Part shown: in pieces, positions 1 to 7,378 of the stretch
How positions within the stretch are numbered: the stretch's first letter is position 1
Layout: every line of letters starts with the position of its first letter
Source: an uncultured Chlamydiae bacterium
Lineage (GTDB): Bacteria > Chlamydiota > Chlamydiia > Chlamydiales > SM23-39
Length of the DNA: 17,957 nt
Assembly: GCA_903909295.1 (NCBI GenBank)
Contig: CAIVVG010000132.1
Span: 1 to 17,957 of the forward strand
Direction: 5' to 3'
The notes under the pieces: model-generated
What the model saw: only the letters and a program-made list of their open reading frames with translations
Databases searched by the model: none
What the model was told of the DNA's origin: nothing
Position numbers and translations under genes: made by a program

Positions 1-1596
1 ATCGTAGATTACAGCGAACAAGGCAATAAGATCAGAGAATTTTCGATCGTCAGTGAAAAATTGGATGGCCCTTTCTTAGAGTGGTATCCCGACGGGACCC
101 TTAAAATGGAACAGTATTTCTCACAAGGAAAACTCGAAGGGCCTCAGAAGGAGTACTACCCTTCAGGTCAAATGAAAGTGTCCACCTGCTGTGCCGATCA
201 AAAAAGAGATGGACTGCACGAAGAGTGGCATCCCAATGGAGTCCTCGCATGCCGTATGCATTTTGCAAACGGGCTGAAAGAAGGGCAAGTGGCCGAGTGG
301 TATCCGAACGGCAATGCGCGGCTCGATGCCTACTTCCAAAACGATGTGCCTGAAGGGATCCAAAACGAGTGGCATGAAAATGGACAACTCAGAGTGCGTG
401 CAGAATTTGCTCTCGGGAAAAAACAGGGATGGCAAAGGGAATGGACAGAGCAGGGCGACCCCCTCTTTGAAGCCTACTTTGATCAAGGGTTGCTCCATGG
501 CACGGTCCTCTCCTGGTGGAACAAAGAGCAGATTAAAAGTCGCGCTCACTACGTCCATGGAAAGAGAGAAGGCAAGCAAGAGCTCTTTTTTGAGAGCGGC
601 AGACCAGAAAAAGTGATGTCCTTTGTAGAAGACAGACCCGATGGAGAGGTTCGCGCTTGGTTTCCCGATGGCTCCTTGCAATCGGTTCAGATTTTTGCTG
701 CAGGGGTCCCTGTAGGACAGCATGTGACGTACTCCTCTAAAGATGTGATTCAGCATCTCTTATCTTATGATGATGAGGGAAGACTCTCTGGGGAAGAAGT
801 TGTTTATTACCCCAATGGCCATGTACAGACACGCGTGAAATATGAGCAAGGCAAACTGCATGGAGTCAAACAGATGTGGGATGCGAACGATCTTCTTGTC
901 GAAGAGGCGAACTACCGCCAAGGGAAGCTCGAAGGCCGTTTTTTTCAACACACGCCTGATGGGAAAGAGGTGGTTACCTACTATCGAAATAATTTAAAGA
1001 ACGGTCCTCACACATTGTTTTATGCTCCACAAGCTGGGAAAGAAAAAGTGAAGGCAATGGAAGCCCACTTTGAAAATGACCTCGCTGAAGGGATCGTCTC
1101 CGAATATTCCCCAGCCGGAGTGCTCTTAGCAGAGACTCCCTATGTTCAAGGGAAAAAAGAGGGTGTGGCCCATCTCTATGCACCGGACGGAAAATTGTCT
1201 GCGACGATTGTTCTGGTAGCCGATCAAAAGCATGGAAAAGCGACCCAGTACTATCCCAATGGAGAAATTTATAAAGAGATCTCTTACGCGAACGATCTGA
1301 AAGAAGGGGAAGAGAAGGGGTACCACCCCAATGGCGCTCTTGAGAGCCTTTGCTTCTATGTTCACGATCAACTGCAGGGGCTTTCTCAAAATTGGAATGC
1401 CGAAGGGGTTCTTGTCTTTGAAGGGGAATTCCAAGAAGGGCTTCGCCACGGAAAATTCAACAAGTACTATGACAGCGGCAGCCCTGCGCTGGAACAGACC
1501 TTTGTCTTCGACCAACTCCAAGGCGAAAAGCGCAAGTATGACCAGAATGGCAATCTAACAGTGGCTTACTACGAAGAGGGAAAGCAGGTTCGTTAG
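1..1596 (+). CDS. MORN-like (YwqK-type) repeat protein, 5' end outside window
   Basis: The reading frame is open from base 1 to a TAG stop at 1594-1596, so 531 residues are visible and the true start lies upstream. A TTG at 61 could serve as a start but would cut into the repeat array, so I prefer a partial gene. The visible protein consists almost entirely of about 22 tandem units of 23-24 residues (one of 29). Each has the pattern aromatic-x-P-N/D-G near its start, Y/F near its middle and G-K-x-E/H-G at its end. This is the MORN_2/YwqK-type repeat, which folds as a regular beta solenoid. In databases such proteins are often labelled YwqK-family antitoxin or MORN-repeat protein, but no biochemical role follows from the repeat. 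No signal peptide can be judged without the N-terminus. It converges on rsmD with a 4-base overlap. Repeat assignment is secure; function and location are unknown. Confidence 0.85.
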   Translation: MVDYSEQGNKIREFSIVSEKLDGPFLEWYPDGTLKMEQYFSQGKLEGPQKEYYPSGQMKVSTCCADQKRDGLHEEWHPNGVLACRMHFANGLKEGQVAEWYPNGNARLDAYFQNDVPEGIQNEWHENGQLRVRAEFALGKKQGWQREWTEQGDPLFEAYFDQGLLHGTVLSWWNKEQIKSRAHYVHGKREGKQELFFESGRPEKVMSFVEDRPDGEVRAWFPDGSLQSVQIFAAGVPVGQHVTYSSKDVIQHLLSYDDEGRLSGEEVVYYPNGHVQTRVKYEQGKLHGVKQMWDANDLLVEEANYRQGKLEGRFFQHTPDGKEVVTYYRNNLKNGPHTLFYAPQAGKEKVKAMEAHFENDLAEGIVSEYSPAGVLLAETPYVQGKKEGVAHLYAPDGKLSATIVLVADQKHGKATQYYPNGEIYKEISYANDLKEGEEKGYHPNGALESLCFYVHDQLQGLSQNWNAEGVLVFEGEFQEGLRHGKFNKYYDSGSPALEQTFVFDQLQGEKRKYDQNGNLTVAYYEEGKQVR

Positions 1597-2150
1597 CCTG
1601 CTACGAAGTGGTACTGGTGTAAAAGGGCCTCTCCAAAACGGCGGCTGTCCTTATGGACAAGTCCCTCCGGATTGGGGGGGCTCTTTTTCGTTTTAGAGCG
1701 CTCTTCGATAAAGATCCATGCCCGAGGGGCTAGGAGAGGAAGCAGAGCGGGAAAATGGCTTTCAATGGCTGTATCATAAGGGGGATCGATATAGATGATG
1801 TCGAAACGAGTTTCCTTTTTCGCCAGCAGTGCCAGCGCTTTTGCAACATCTGTGGTGAGGAGAGTAGTTAACTTGTCTGCTCCCAGCACTTCGATATTAG
1901 AGCGAATGCACTGAGCCGCTTCTCGGTCGTGTTCGACCAAAGTCGCATGGGAAGCTCCCCTACTCAGAGCTTCAAGACCCATTGCGCCGCTCCCGGCAAA
2001 GAGATCTAAAAAGCAAGCCCCTTCGATTTGGGACTGACAGATATTGAAGACGGCTCCCCGCAGCATCCCTTGAGTGGGGCGGGTTTGGGGACCTTTAGGC
2101 GTTTTTAAGGGGCGGCCCTTCCATAGGCCGCCAATCAATCGTAGACTCAT
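1593..2150 (-). CDS. rsmD: 16S rRNA (guanine(966)-N(2))-methyltransferase RsmD
   Basis: The 185-residue product has the length and motif order of RsmD, which uses S-adenosylmethionine to methylate G966 (E. coli numbering) of 16S rRNA in assembled 30S particles. The N-terminal family signature R-P-T-x-x-x-x-R-x-A-x-F-N is at residues 24-36. The SAM-binding glycine loop DLFAGSGAMG is at 49-58, an acidic residue after the second strand is in VEHD (72-75), and the catalytic IDPPY, typical of N2-guanine methyltransferases, is at 121-125. The ATG start at 2148-2150 gives a normal N-terminus (MSLRLIGG), though no good Shine-Dalgarno precedes it. The stop of the upstream exported protein is 21 bases away, so co-transcription is likely. 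Its stop overlaps that of the convergent repeat gene. The identification is confident. Confidence 0.93.
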   Translation of the reverse strand: MSLRLIGGLWKGRPLKTPKGPQTRPTQGMLRGAVFNICQSQIEGACFLDLFAGSGAMGLEALSRGASHATLVEHDREAAQCIRSNIEVLGADKLTTLLTTDVAKALALLAKKETRFDIIYIDPPYDTAIESHFPALLPLLAPRAWIFIEERSKTKKSPPNPEGLVHKDSRRFGEALLHQYHFVAG

Positions 2151-2171
2151 AGGCTTATTGTACGGGATTGA

Positions 2172-2555
2172 CTAATAAGTGTAAGAGTTTTTCCACACGA
2201 GGCGGTCGACTCCGGAAGTGTGGCTATTGTGGAATGCCCATCTTCCTTCGAGATCTCCCCAAAAGTTGACTCGGTAGCTTGCAACGCCCCATCCATGAAT
2301 ATTGGAAGGATCGGCAAAAGCAACGCTCAAGACACTTTCATTGGAATCGAAGATACCCACACCTGTTTGGAGAGATCTTCCCCCAGTAAACCACTCGACG
2401 TGGTAGTTGCTTCCTTGGCGTCGAATAACTACTTCTCCGTCATAGGGAGTGCCATCGGCGGTACAGCCGCTCAAATCATAGGTGCCTGGATAGAGCGTCC
2501 AAGCAAAACAGAAATTGGCAATGCCGAGAAAAAAACAGAATAGAAATTTTTGCAT
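2172..2555 (-). CDS. small exported protein of unknown function
   Basis: The 127-residue product starts with a clear signal peptide: one Lys at residue 3, a hydrophobic core at 4-16, and a probable signal peptidase I site after FCFA (residue 18). It should therefore be periplasmic, outer-membrane or secreted. The mature part of about 109 residues is rich in Gly, Tyr and Trp, with alternating patterns suggesting one small beta domain (G-x-Y-D, Y-x-G-x-V, W-x-x-G, G-V-G-I, L-E-G-x-W). I recall similar short single-domain exported proteins in other intracellular bacteria such as Legionella, but cannot name a family or function. Two cysteines lie in the signal region and one in the mature chain. 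A Shine-Dalgarno (AAGGA) lies 9 bases before the ATG and a fair promoter lies further upstream. rsmD follows after 21 bases. Confidence 0.75.
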   Translation of the reverse strand: MQKFLFCFFLGIANFCFAWTLYPGTYDLSGCTADGTPYDGEVVIRRQGSNYHVEWFTGGRSLQTGVGIFDSNESVLSVAFADPSNIHGWGVASYRVNFWGDLEGRWAFHNSHTSGVDRLVWKNSYTY

Positions 2556-2593
2556 ACACGCTGTTCCTTGTTAAGGTTGTTAAAAAGAGAAGT

Positions 2594-2622
2594 ATGCTAC
2601 AGGGAATGCATAAAAAAGTCTA
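2594..2622 (-). promoter_or_regulatory. candidate sigma-70-type promoter for the exported-protein/rsmD pair
   Basis: On the minus strand a TAGACT box (2617-2622, 4 of 6 to TTGACA) is followed after exactly 17 bases by TAGCAT (2594-2599, 4 of 6 to TATAAT). Transcription would begin near 2587, giving a leader of about 30 bases that contains the AAGGA site. The region also separates this pair from the VWA gene, which is transcribed in the same direction upstream. This is a sequence match only. Confidence 0.4.
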
Positions 2623-2659
2623 GAGGGGGGCTTTTGGGAAGAACGAGAGCAACAGTCTC

Positions 2660-4321
2660 TTACTCAAAAGCGATTTGGTAGTCGTAGGGGGCGAGGAGTT
2701 CGCGGGCTTGTGCGAGGTGGACGGGGTTTTGGTCGCGCAGATACTCTTCGTAGAGGTTGTGCGCCGATTGGAGGGCCCATTCGGCTTTGAGCGATTTGCC
2801 TCCTTTGCGAGCATTGGCAAAAGAAACGGTCTTTTTGATGTTGATCCAGCCCCCTTTGGTGCGTCCTTGGACGAAGAGGACAAAATCTTCGAGGCGATCG
2901 GTGTGTCCGATGAGGGTGTAGGGTTGGTCGAGGTAGAGGTGGGGCGCTTCAAAGGGTTTGGGATAGAGGTCGACGTGTTGTTCTTTGGTGGGGCTGACGG
3001 CTCTGCAAGCGATGTTTTTAGCGACCGGTGAATGGACGGAGCGCATGAGTTTGAGGAGTTTTCGTTTGAGGCCTCGTTGTGTGGGGGCGCAGACGAGTCT
3101 CCCTTTGTTGCTTTTTGCGGCCAGCTCGAGGGTCGCGAGGTGGCCGTCTGTGATCATCGCGAGGGGGAAGAGGGTAACTTTTCCTTGGTTAAACGAGGTC
3201 CAGTGGGAGAGGAGGGCGGTTTGCTCACCTCTCTTGGCGAGGGTCTCTCCATCGGTCATGAGGATGGCGGTGTGGACTTCGTCTTCTGCGACTCTGCCGG
3301 GGACTGTGAGCATTAGGGGGCGGTCGAGGTTGGCTGAGGAAAAGAAGCTTCCCAGGTCGACTCGTTCTAAAAATCCTTCTGCTTGGGCGATCGATGCACT
3401 GCTCGCGGGGAGTGCAGTGGAGGAGAGTTTTTCTGCTTTGCTATCAAACACAAAGAGATTGAAGGTGTCTTCTCCGTCCAATTCTTCCAAGGCTTTTAAA
3501 ACGGATGTCTTCATCGCTTGCAACCTGTCTTTCTGGATCGAGTTGGAGCGGTCAATCAAGAATGTGTAGTGTTGTTTCAGCTTGGATAACTCGAGGTCGT
3601 CTTTGGGAATGAGTGTGATTGCAAACAAGTAACCCTCTCCTCCCTCATTGGGCGAAAAGGAGATCTCTTCTTCAAAGTAGGGGGAGACGTTGATGGTTTG
3701 GAGGTCGGCTAAGGTCGGGAGTTGGGGAAGCGGGGCGAGTTTGGGCGCGGGCGGTTTTACGAGGGTGGCTTTTTCTGTAAAAGCGGGGATCGATACGAGG
3801 GTCTCGATTTGTGGGACCTTGAGAGGGGGCTCTTGAACCACAACGGGGGGGGCGGAAGCGATTTGGAACTCGGGGGAGAGGGGCGTGGGAAGGTGATGAA
3901 ACTCCTCCGCTCTGAGCATCTGGGGGATAGAGAGTTCTTTGGGGAGGTGCTCAAAGAGGTTTGTGAGGGGTCTTTCGGGAAGAGTGAGGGTGGGGAGGTG
4001 GAGTTCGTTTGTGGCAAAGAAATTTTGCAAGGGGAGCGGAGCAAACAAGGGAAGGAGGTGGGTTGCTTCGGCGAGCGCGGGGGTGGGTTCTTGTTGGGGG
4101 GCTGCTTTCTGGGGCCCTTCCGCGGTTTTTCTGGGAGCGACGAAAGACTCTTTCAGGATCTGGTTGAATTCCTTTTTTTCTAGGGCGGCCGTTGGCGAGC
4201 GGACAATGGGGTTGCCGAGCCAAATGGAATGGCTTTGCATGAAGATGAGAGCAGCGAGGTGCAAACCGAATGAGACGATGGCCGATCCGGAGAGGATACG
4301 TTTATGGCTGGGAATCTTCAT
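2660..4321 (-). CDS. VWA-domain protein with N-terminal TonB-like membrane anchor
   Basis: The 553-residue product starts with a short basic segment (residues 1-9) and one membrane helix (about 11-30), without a convincing cleavage site, so it is probably a bitopic inner-membrane protein facing the periplasm. Residues 60-205 form a long Pro/Leu/Ala-rich linker resembling TonB. A von Willebrand factor A domain follows at about 250-430. Its metal-ion-dependent adhesion site is intact in the first motif (D257-x-S259-x-S261) and in the later T-D-G-E loop (D357). The C-terminal 120 residues are a further unassigned region. VWA domains usually mediate metal-dependent protein-protein contacts. The ATG overlaps the end of the upstream TPR gene by 20 bases, implying translational coupling and a shared function. 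A Bat-operon-like VWA/TPR partnership is conceivable, but Bat proteins carry their anchors elsewhere. The product's substrate is unknown. Confidence 0.85.
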   Translation of the reverse strand: MKIPSHKRILSGSAIVSFGLHLAALIFMQSHSIWLGNPIVRSPTAALEKKEFNQILKESFVAPRKTAEGPQKAAPQQEPTPALAEATHLLPLFAPLPLQNFFATNELHLPTLTLPERPLTNLFEHLPKELSIPQMLRAEEFHHLPTPLSPEFQIASAPPVVVQEPPLKVPQIETLVSIPAFTEKATLVKPPAPKLAPLPQLPTLADLQTINVSPYFEEEISFSPNEGGEGYLFAITLIPKDDLELSKLKQHYTFLIDRSNSIQKDRLQAMKTSVLKALEELDGEDTFNLFVFDSKAEKLSSTALPASSASIAQAEGFLERVDLGSFFSSANLDRPLMLTVPGRVAEDEVHTAILMTDGETLAKRGEQTALLSHWTSFNQGKVTLFPLAMITDGHLATLELAAKSNKGRLVCAPTQRGLKRKLLKLMRSVHSPVAKNIACRAVSPTKEQHVDLYPKPFEAPHLYLDQPYTLIGHTDRLEDFVLFVQGRTKGGWINIKKTVSFANARKGGKSLKAEWALQSAHNLYEEYLRDQNPVHLAQARELLAPYDYQIAFE

Positions 4322-6773
4322 GTGTCTTTAGCCTTGCAGTCACTCGGTCGAGAAGAGGCTCGGGGGCCCCTGTCTGTACAATCTGTAGCAAAAGGTGTTT
4401 GGCCTTTGCTTGCAACTCTTTTTGCATAGAAAAGGAAAGGATTTCGCTCTCCATCCACTGCATGTAGGCTTGGTAGATCAGGTCTTTTTCGGGCAAGGCT
4501 TTGCGCGCTGCGTGGTAATCTTTGGAGAGGAGGTCTTCTTGCCCTTCAAAGTCGGCTTTGATTTTTTTCAGGAGGGTGAGTTTTTTCTCTTCCTGAGCGT
4601 CTATATAGTCGAGCGCTGCCTCGAGGTGAATGGGCTCATTGGCCAGAGTCTTTTGAAGGACGAGGTCTTTCAGCTGGGCAAGTGCTTGGGGGCGTTGTTT
4701 GTTCAATTTGAGCCGGGCGCTCTGTAAGCAGGCAGCGGCAGTTGTTTTACTTCTGACATTGGCGCTTTGTTTGAGGATCTCGTCGAGCAAAGTCTCTCCC
4801 CTCTCTTCTTGGCCTGTTCGCAAATAGCTCTCTGCCAATAGTCTTTTGGTCTCTTTTTGGGGTTCGTCAAAGGGTTCTAAAAGGGCTTTAGCGTCTTGAG
4901 GGCGGCTGAGGAGGAGATAGCTTTTTGCTAATTGACAAAAGACCTCTTCTGAGGGATCTTCCTGGAGCACTTTTTCTAAGATGGTAGCCGTCCGCTGTGC
5001 CAAGAAGAGATCCCCTTTTTTCTCCAGCCGCTGCTGGTATTGGTCGGCCAGCCAGAGGAGGTTCGTCGCTTGGATGGGGGCCTTTGCTTCAAAAGCCGCA
5101 TAAAGATGGTTGCTCGCCTCTTCAAGGGCGTGCTGTGCGAGGTAGGCATTAAATAAGAGGATGTGCACCTGTCGGGGCTCCATCAGGGAGGTTCCTTGGG
5201 TCAGAGCTTCTTCCGCAAGCGAGCAAAATCGAGGGTCTTCGCGGTGGCACAAGGCGAGGAGCAAAAGCGCATCTTTCCTTTCAGGGAAGTCTCTTTGAAC
5301 GAGCGACGCAAGAGACTCTGTCGCCAAGCTCGATTCTCCAAGGTCAAAGAGCGCCTTGGCGGCAAAAAATTGCCAGGTGTCCCTCTCTTGATCAGAGAAC
5401 GCGGGGAGCGCGCCCCACTTTTGAATATCTGCGATGAACTGCTGTTTTTGGTTCAAATGGGCGCCTGAGGAGAGGAGGTAGCGCGCAGCAAAGGGAGCCA
5501 AAGGGGATGTGGGAAACTCAGAGAGAAACTGCTCCGAACTTGCGCGGCACCCCTCCCAAAGGAGGTCTTGGTGCTCGAGGTGGGCCAGCTCAAAGAGGGC
5601 GTCGGACCGATCGGGGAAAGTGCTAAATTCTCCCAGCAGTTTTTCTAACTCGGCGCGGGCCTCGCTCCGTTTTTCTTGTTTTTTAAGCACATGCGCGCGG
5701 GCAAAAAAGGCTTTGGGAAGCTCTCCGCTCGAGGGGAAGTGTTCTCTCCACTTTGCAATGGCCAGATCAACCGCGCTCAAATTCCCTTCCGCAGACGCAG
5801 TCTCTAGCAAGAGGTTCAGCGCCGTCTCGGTTGGAGTCTCCTGTACATACATGAGTAGCTCTTTCGTCGCCTCTCCGTACTGTTTCATGGCGAGGAAGCT
5901 TTTCCCTAAAAACAGATGGGCCATCGACTGCTTATCTGCGGGGATATCTGCGAGCAACTCCGTTTTCATTTGAGCGAGCTCTTCATGGCGACCGAGGTCG
6001 TGGAGCAAGACAAATTGGTTGAACGCCGCTTCTTGGCTCCGCTTTTGTCCCATTGCATGGATCTGGGCAAAGGTCCCTATCGCCCGCTCTTTGTCGTATT
6101 CAGCGTAAATCAGCCCCGCCTGAAAGAGGAGCTCTTCAGCGCCCTCTGGATCTTGAGTGGCCAACCCTTCATAGATGTGCGCCGCTCGGGGAAAATCCTT
6201 CAAGATGCAGCACAAATGGGCAAAAGCCTGAGCCGCTTCGCCAGATAGTTCGCTCTCCAGCAGCTTCTCAAAGGGGACTTTAGCCCGCAGGGCGAGTTTT
6301 TGGAGGGTTTCTGGATCTTTGACGGCATTGAGGCACTGTTGATAGAGGGAAATAGCGAGGAAATAGGTCGCTTGCAGTTTCTCTGCGGGGGCCTCTTTTT
6401 GTAGATAGGACTCACACTCATCGGCGAGTGTTGCGTACCACTGCATTTCATAGAGACACTGCATGCGGCTTAAAAAAATGCGCTCTGTCCACTCAGAGCT
6501 TTGCACTTTGGCGTAGCAGGAGAGAGCCGCGGAAAAGTTTTTTTCTCTTAAATGGAGATCGCCGAGTGCGGCGGAGAGAATGTCGGTAAAGGCGCTCTCC
6601 GGGTGAGACTGGAGAAATTCTTCCATTTGGCTTTTGGCAATTGAGTACTCTCCCTCCTGCCAAAAATCGGCGATGCGCCGCAGGAAATGGGACTCTTCCT
6701 CATTCCCTTGAGGCCACTCTTGGGAGTGAGTTAGCAGCGGAAAAATTAAAAACAGAAACCAACGAAGACGCAT
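4302..6773 (-). CDS. large exported TPR-repeat protein
   Basis: The 823-residue product has an N-terminal signal peptide (R2 and R4, hydrophobic core 5-14, likely cleavage after T-H-S at residue 17). The rest is almost entirely helical pairs of the tetratricopeptide type. Good TPR-like units are visible near residues 25-100, 180-235, 280-320 and 610-670 (for example G-D-L-H-L-R-E-K-N-F-x-A-A-L). It should be a periplasmic scaffold that collects partner proteins. The start at 6771-6773 is firm, because the signal peptide begins exactly there and an in-frame stop lies about 20 bases upstream with no other start between. No Shine-Dalgarno is present, and a consensus -10 box ends 7 bases before the ATG. 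The downstream VWA gene overlaps it, so the two probably act together. No enzyme motif was seen; the partner and pathway are unknown. Confidence 0.87.
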   Translation of the reverse strand: MRLRWFLFLIFPLLTHSQEWPQGNEEESHFLRRIADFWQEGEYSIAKSQMEEFLQSHPESAFTDILSAALGDLHLREKNFSAALSCYAKVQSSEWTERIFLSRMQCLYEMQWYATLADECESYLQKEAPAEKLQATYFLAISLYQQCLNAVKDPETLQKLALRAKVPFEKLLESELSGEAAQAFAHLCCILKDFPRAAHIYEGLATQDPEGAEELLFQAGLIYAEYDKERAIGTFAQIHAMGQKRSQEAAFNQFVLLHDLGRHEELAQMKTELLADIPADKQSMAHLFLGKSFLAMKQYGEATKELLMYVQETPTETALNLLLETASAEGNLSAVDLAIAKWREHFPSSGELPKAFFARAHVLKKQEKRSEARAELEKLLGEFSTFPDRSDALFELAHLEHQDLLWEGCRASSEQFLSEFPTSPLAPFAARYLLSSGAHLNQKQQFIADIQKWGALPAFSDQERDTWQFFAAKALFDLGESSLATESLASLVQRDFPERKDALLLLALCHREDPRFCSLAEEALTQGTSLMEPRQVHILLFNAYLAQHALEEASNHLYAAFEAKAPIQATNLLWLADQYQQRLEKKGDLFLAQRTATILEKVLQEDPSEEVFCQLAKSYLLLSRPQDAKALLEPFDEPQKETKRLLAESYLRTGQEERGETLLDEILKQSANVRSKTTAAACLQSARLKLNKQRPQALAQLKDLVLQKTLANEPIHLEAALDYIDAQEEKKLTLLKKIKADFEGQEDLLSKDYHAARKALPEKDLIYQAYMQWMESEILSFSMQKELQAKAKHLLLQIVQTGAPEPLLDRVTARLKTHEDSQP

Positions 6774-6780
6774 AGACCGG

Positions 6781-6809
6781 ATTATACGAGCTTACGAATA
6801 ATTTGCCCA
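6781..6809 (-). promoter_or_regulatory. strong promoter for the TPR/VWA operon, predicting a leaderless mRNA
   Basis: On the minus strand TGGGCA (6804-6809, 4 of 6 to the -35 consensus), a 17-base spacer, and a perfect TATAAT (6781-6786) lie directly before the TPR gene. Only 7 bases separate the -10 box from the ATG at 6773, so transcription should start at or within a base or two of the start codon. The absence of a Shine-Dalgarno fits this reading. Confidence 0.6.
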
Positions 6810-6829
6810 GAGCCAGCTTATTGAACGGG

Positions 6830-7219
6830 CTAGGCGATCGTCACGGTGCAGTTGGTGAGGTAGTAGTTTTTGGTAACAGTGGCCTTTCCGTTCTGATCTG
6901 ACTTATGCCAGTGATTCCACGCTAAAAAGGCCAGAGAAAAGGCAACCGCGATTTTCACGTTGGTAGGGGTCCAGTTCCAGGCCACTTTTACGGGGGTGGG
7001 GATCCGTTTTACAGCAGCTTCCTTACACGACTGGGCCATAGTACTTGCTTCCGCCCTGATCCAGGCTTCGGCAAAGCCGATTGAAGAGCCGACTTTTACT
7101 AGGATCTCCCCCAAATTCAGGGAGGAGGGGCTCTCAGGAGGGAGTGGGGGGGGGACTGAAAAGTTAGCTTCGCCGAGTGAGGCCAATCCCATAGTAATAT
7201 CGAATTTACCAATGTCCAT
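6830..7219 (-). CDS. hypothetical protein with one membrane span
   Basis: I do not recognise this gene. An upstream ATG at 7226-7228 touches the Shine-Dalgarno directly, so I chose the next in-frame ATG (7217-7219), which lies 9 bases after AAGGGG (7229-7234). That gives 129 residues. Residues 20-35 are Pro/Ser-rich, 36-75 look amphipathic and helical (A-E-A-W-I-R-A-E-A), and about 87-103 form one hydrophobic membrane span. A hydrophilic tail ends in a Thr/Val-rich strand. There is no signal peptide. A promoter-like sequence lies just upstream and the gene diverges from the EamA transporter. An opposite-strand frame at 6960-7259 is also open, but it lacks a good ribosome site. The good start signals make the gene credible; its function is unknown. 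Confidence 0.6.
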   Translation of the reverse strand: MDIGKFDITMGLASLGEANFSVPPPLPPESPSSLNLGEILVKVGSSIGFAEAWIRAEASTMAQSCKEAAVKRIPTPVKVAWNWTPTNVKIAVAFSLAFLAWNHWHKSDQNGKATVTKNYYLTNCTVTIA

Positions 7220-7252
7220 AAACCACATCCCCTTATCGTTATTTCGGCCGCT

Positions 7253-7281
7253 ATTTTAAAAAACTGGCTCTATTTATGCAA
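7253..7281 (-). promoter_or_regulatory. candidate promoter for the hypothetical membrane protein
   Basis: On the minus strand TTGCAT (7276-7281, weak -35, 3 of 6) is followed after 17 bases by TAAAAT (7253-7258, 5 of 6 to the -10 consensus). The predicted start near 7246 leaves a leader of about 27 bases containing AAGGGG. The match rests mainly on the -10 box and the spacing. Confidence 0.4.
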
Positions 7282-7378
7282 CCGCAGAGATTCTTTCATA
7301 AAACAAAATATTTACTTGGCGCTTTTCTCTTTTCAGCCGTTAGGGTATATTTTCCCTTTTTAACAAAGGAGTTTTTCC

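Noticed and set aside
163..756. Open frame on the minus strand opposite the MORN-repeat gene
   Set aside because: The plus strand encodes a regular repeat protein over the whole stretch; this frame has no recognisable domain and arises from the repeat composition.
1..1596. Toxin-antitoxin assignment of the MORN-like gene
   Set aside because: The name comes from database labels for the repeat; no toxin-like gene lies next to it in this window.
2600..2659. Possible intrinsic terminator after the VWA gene (C-rich stretch followed by T run)
   Set aside because: The only pairing is AAAAG with CTTTT around a 12-base loop, too weak for a terminator; the T run also fits the promoter spacer of the next gene.
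3722..4223. Several overlapping open frames on both strands
   Set aside because: They are Gly/Arg- or Pro/Ser-rich low-complexity shadows of the Pro-rich linker of the VWA gene.
6960..7259. Plus-strand frame opposite the hypothetical membrane protein
   Set aside because: It lacks a good ribosome site, while the minus-strand frame has a well spaced AAGGGG and a promoter-like sequence.
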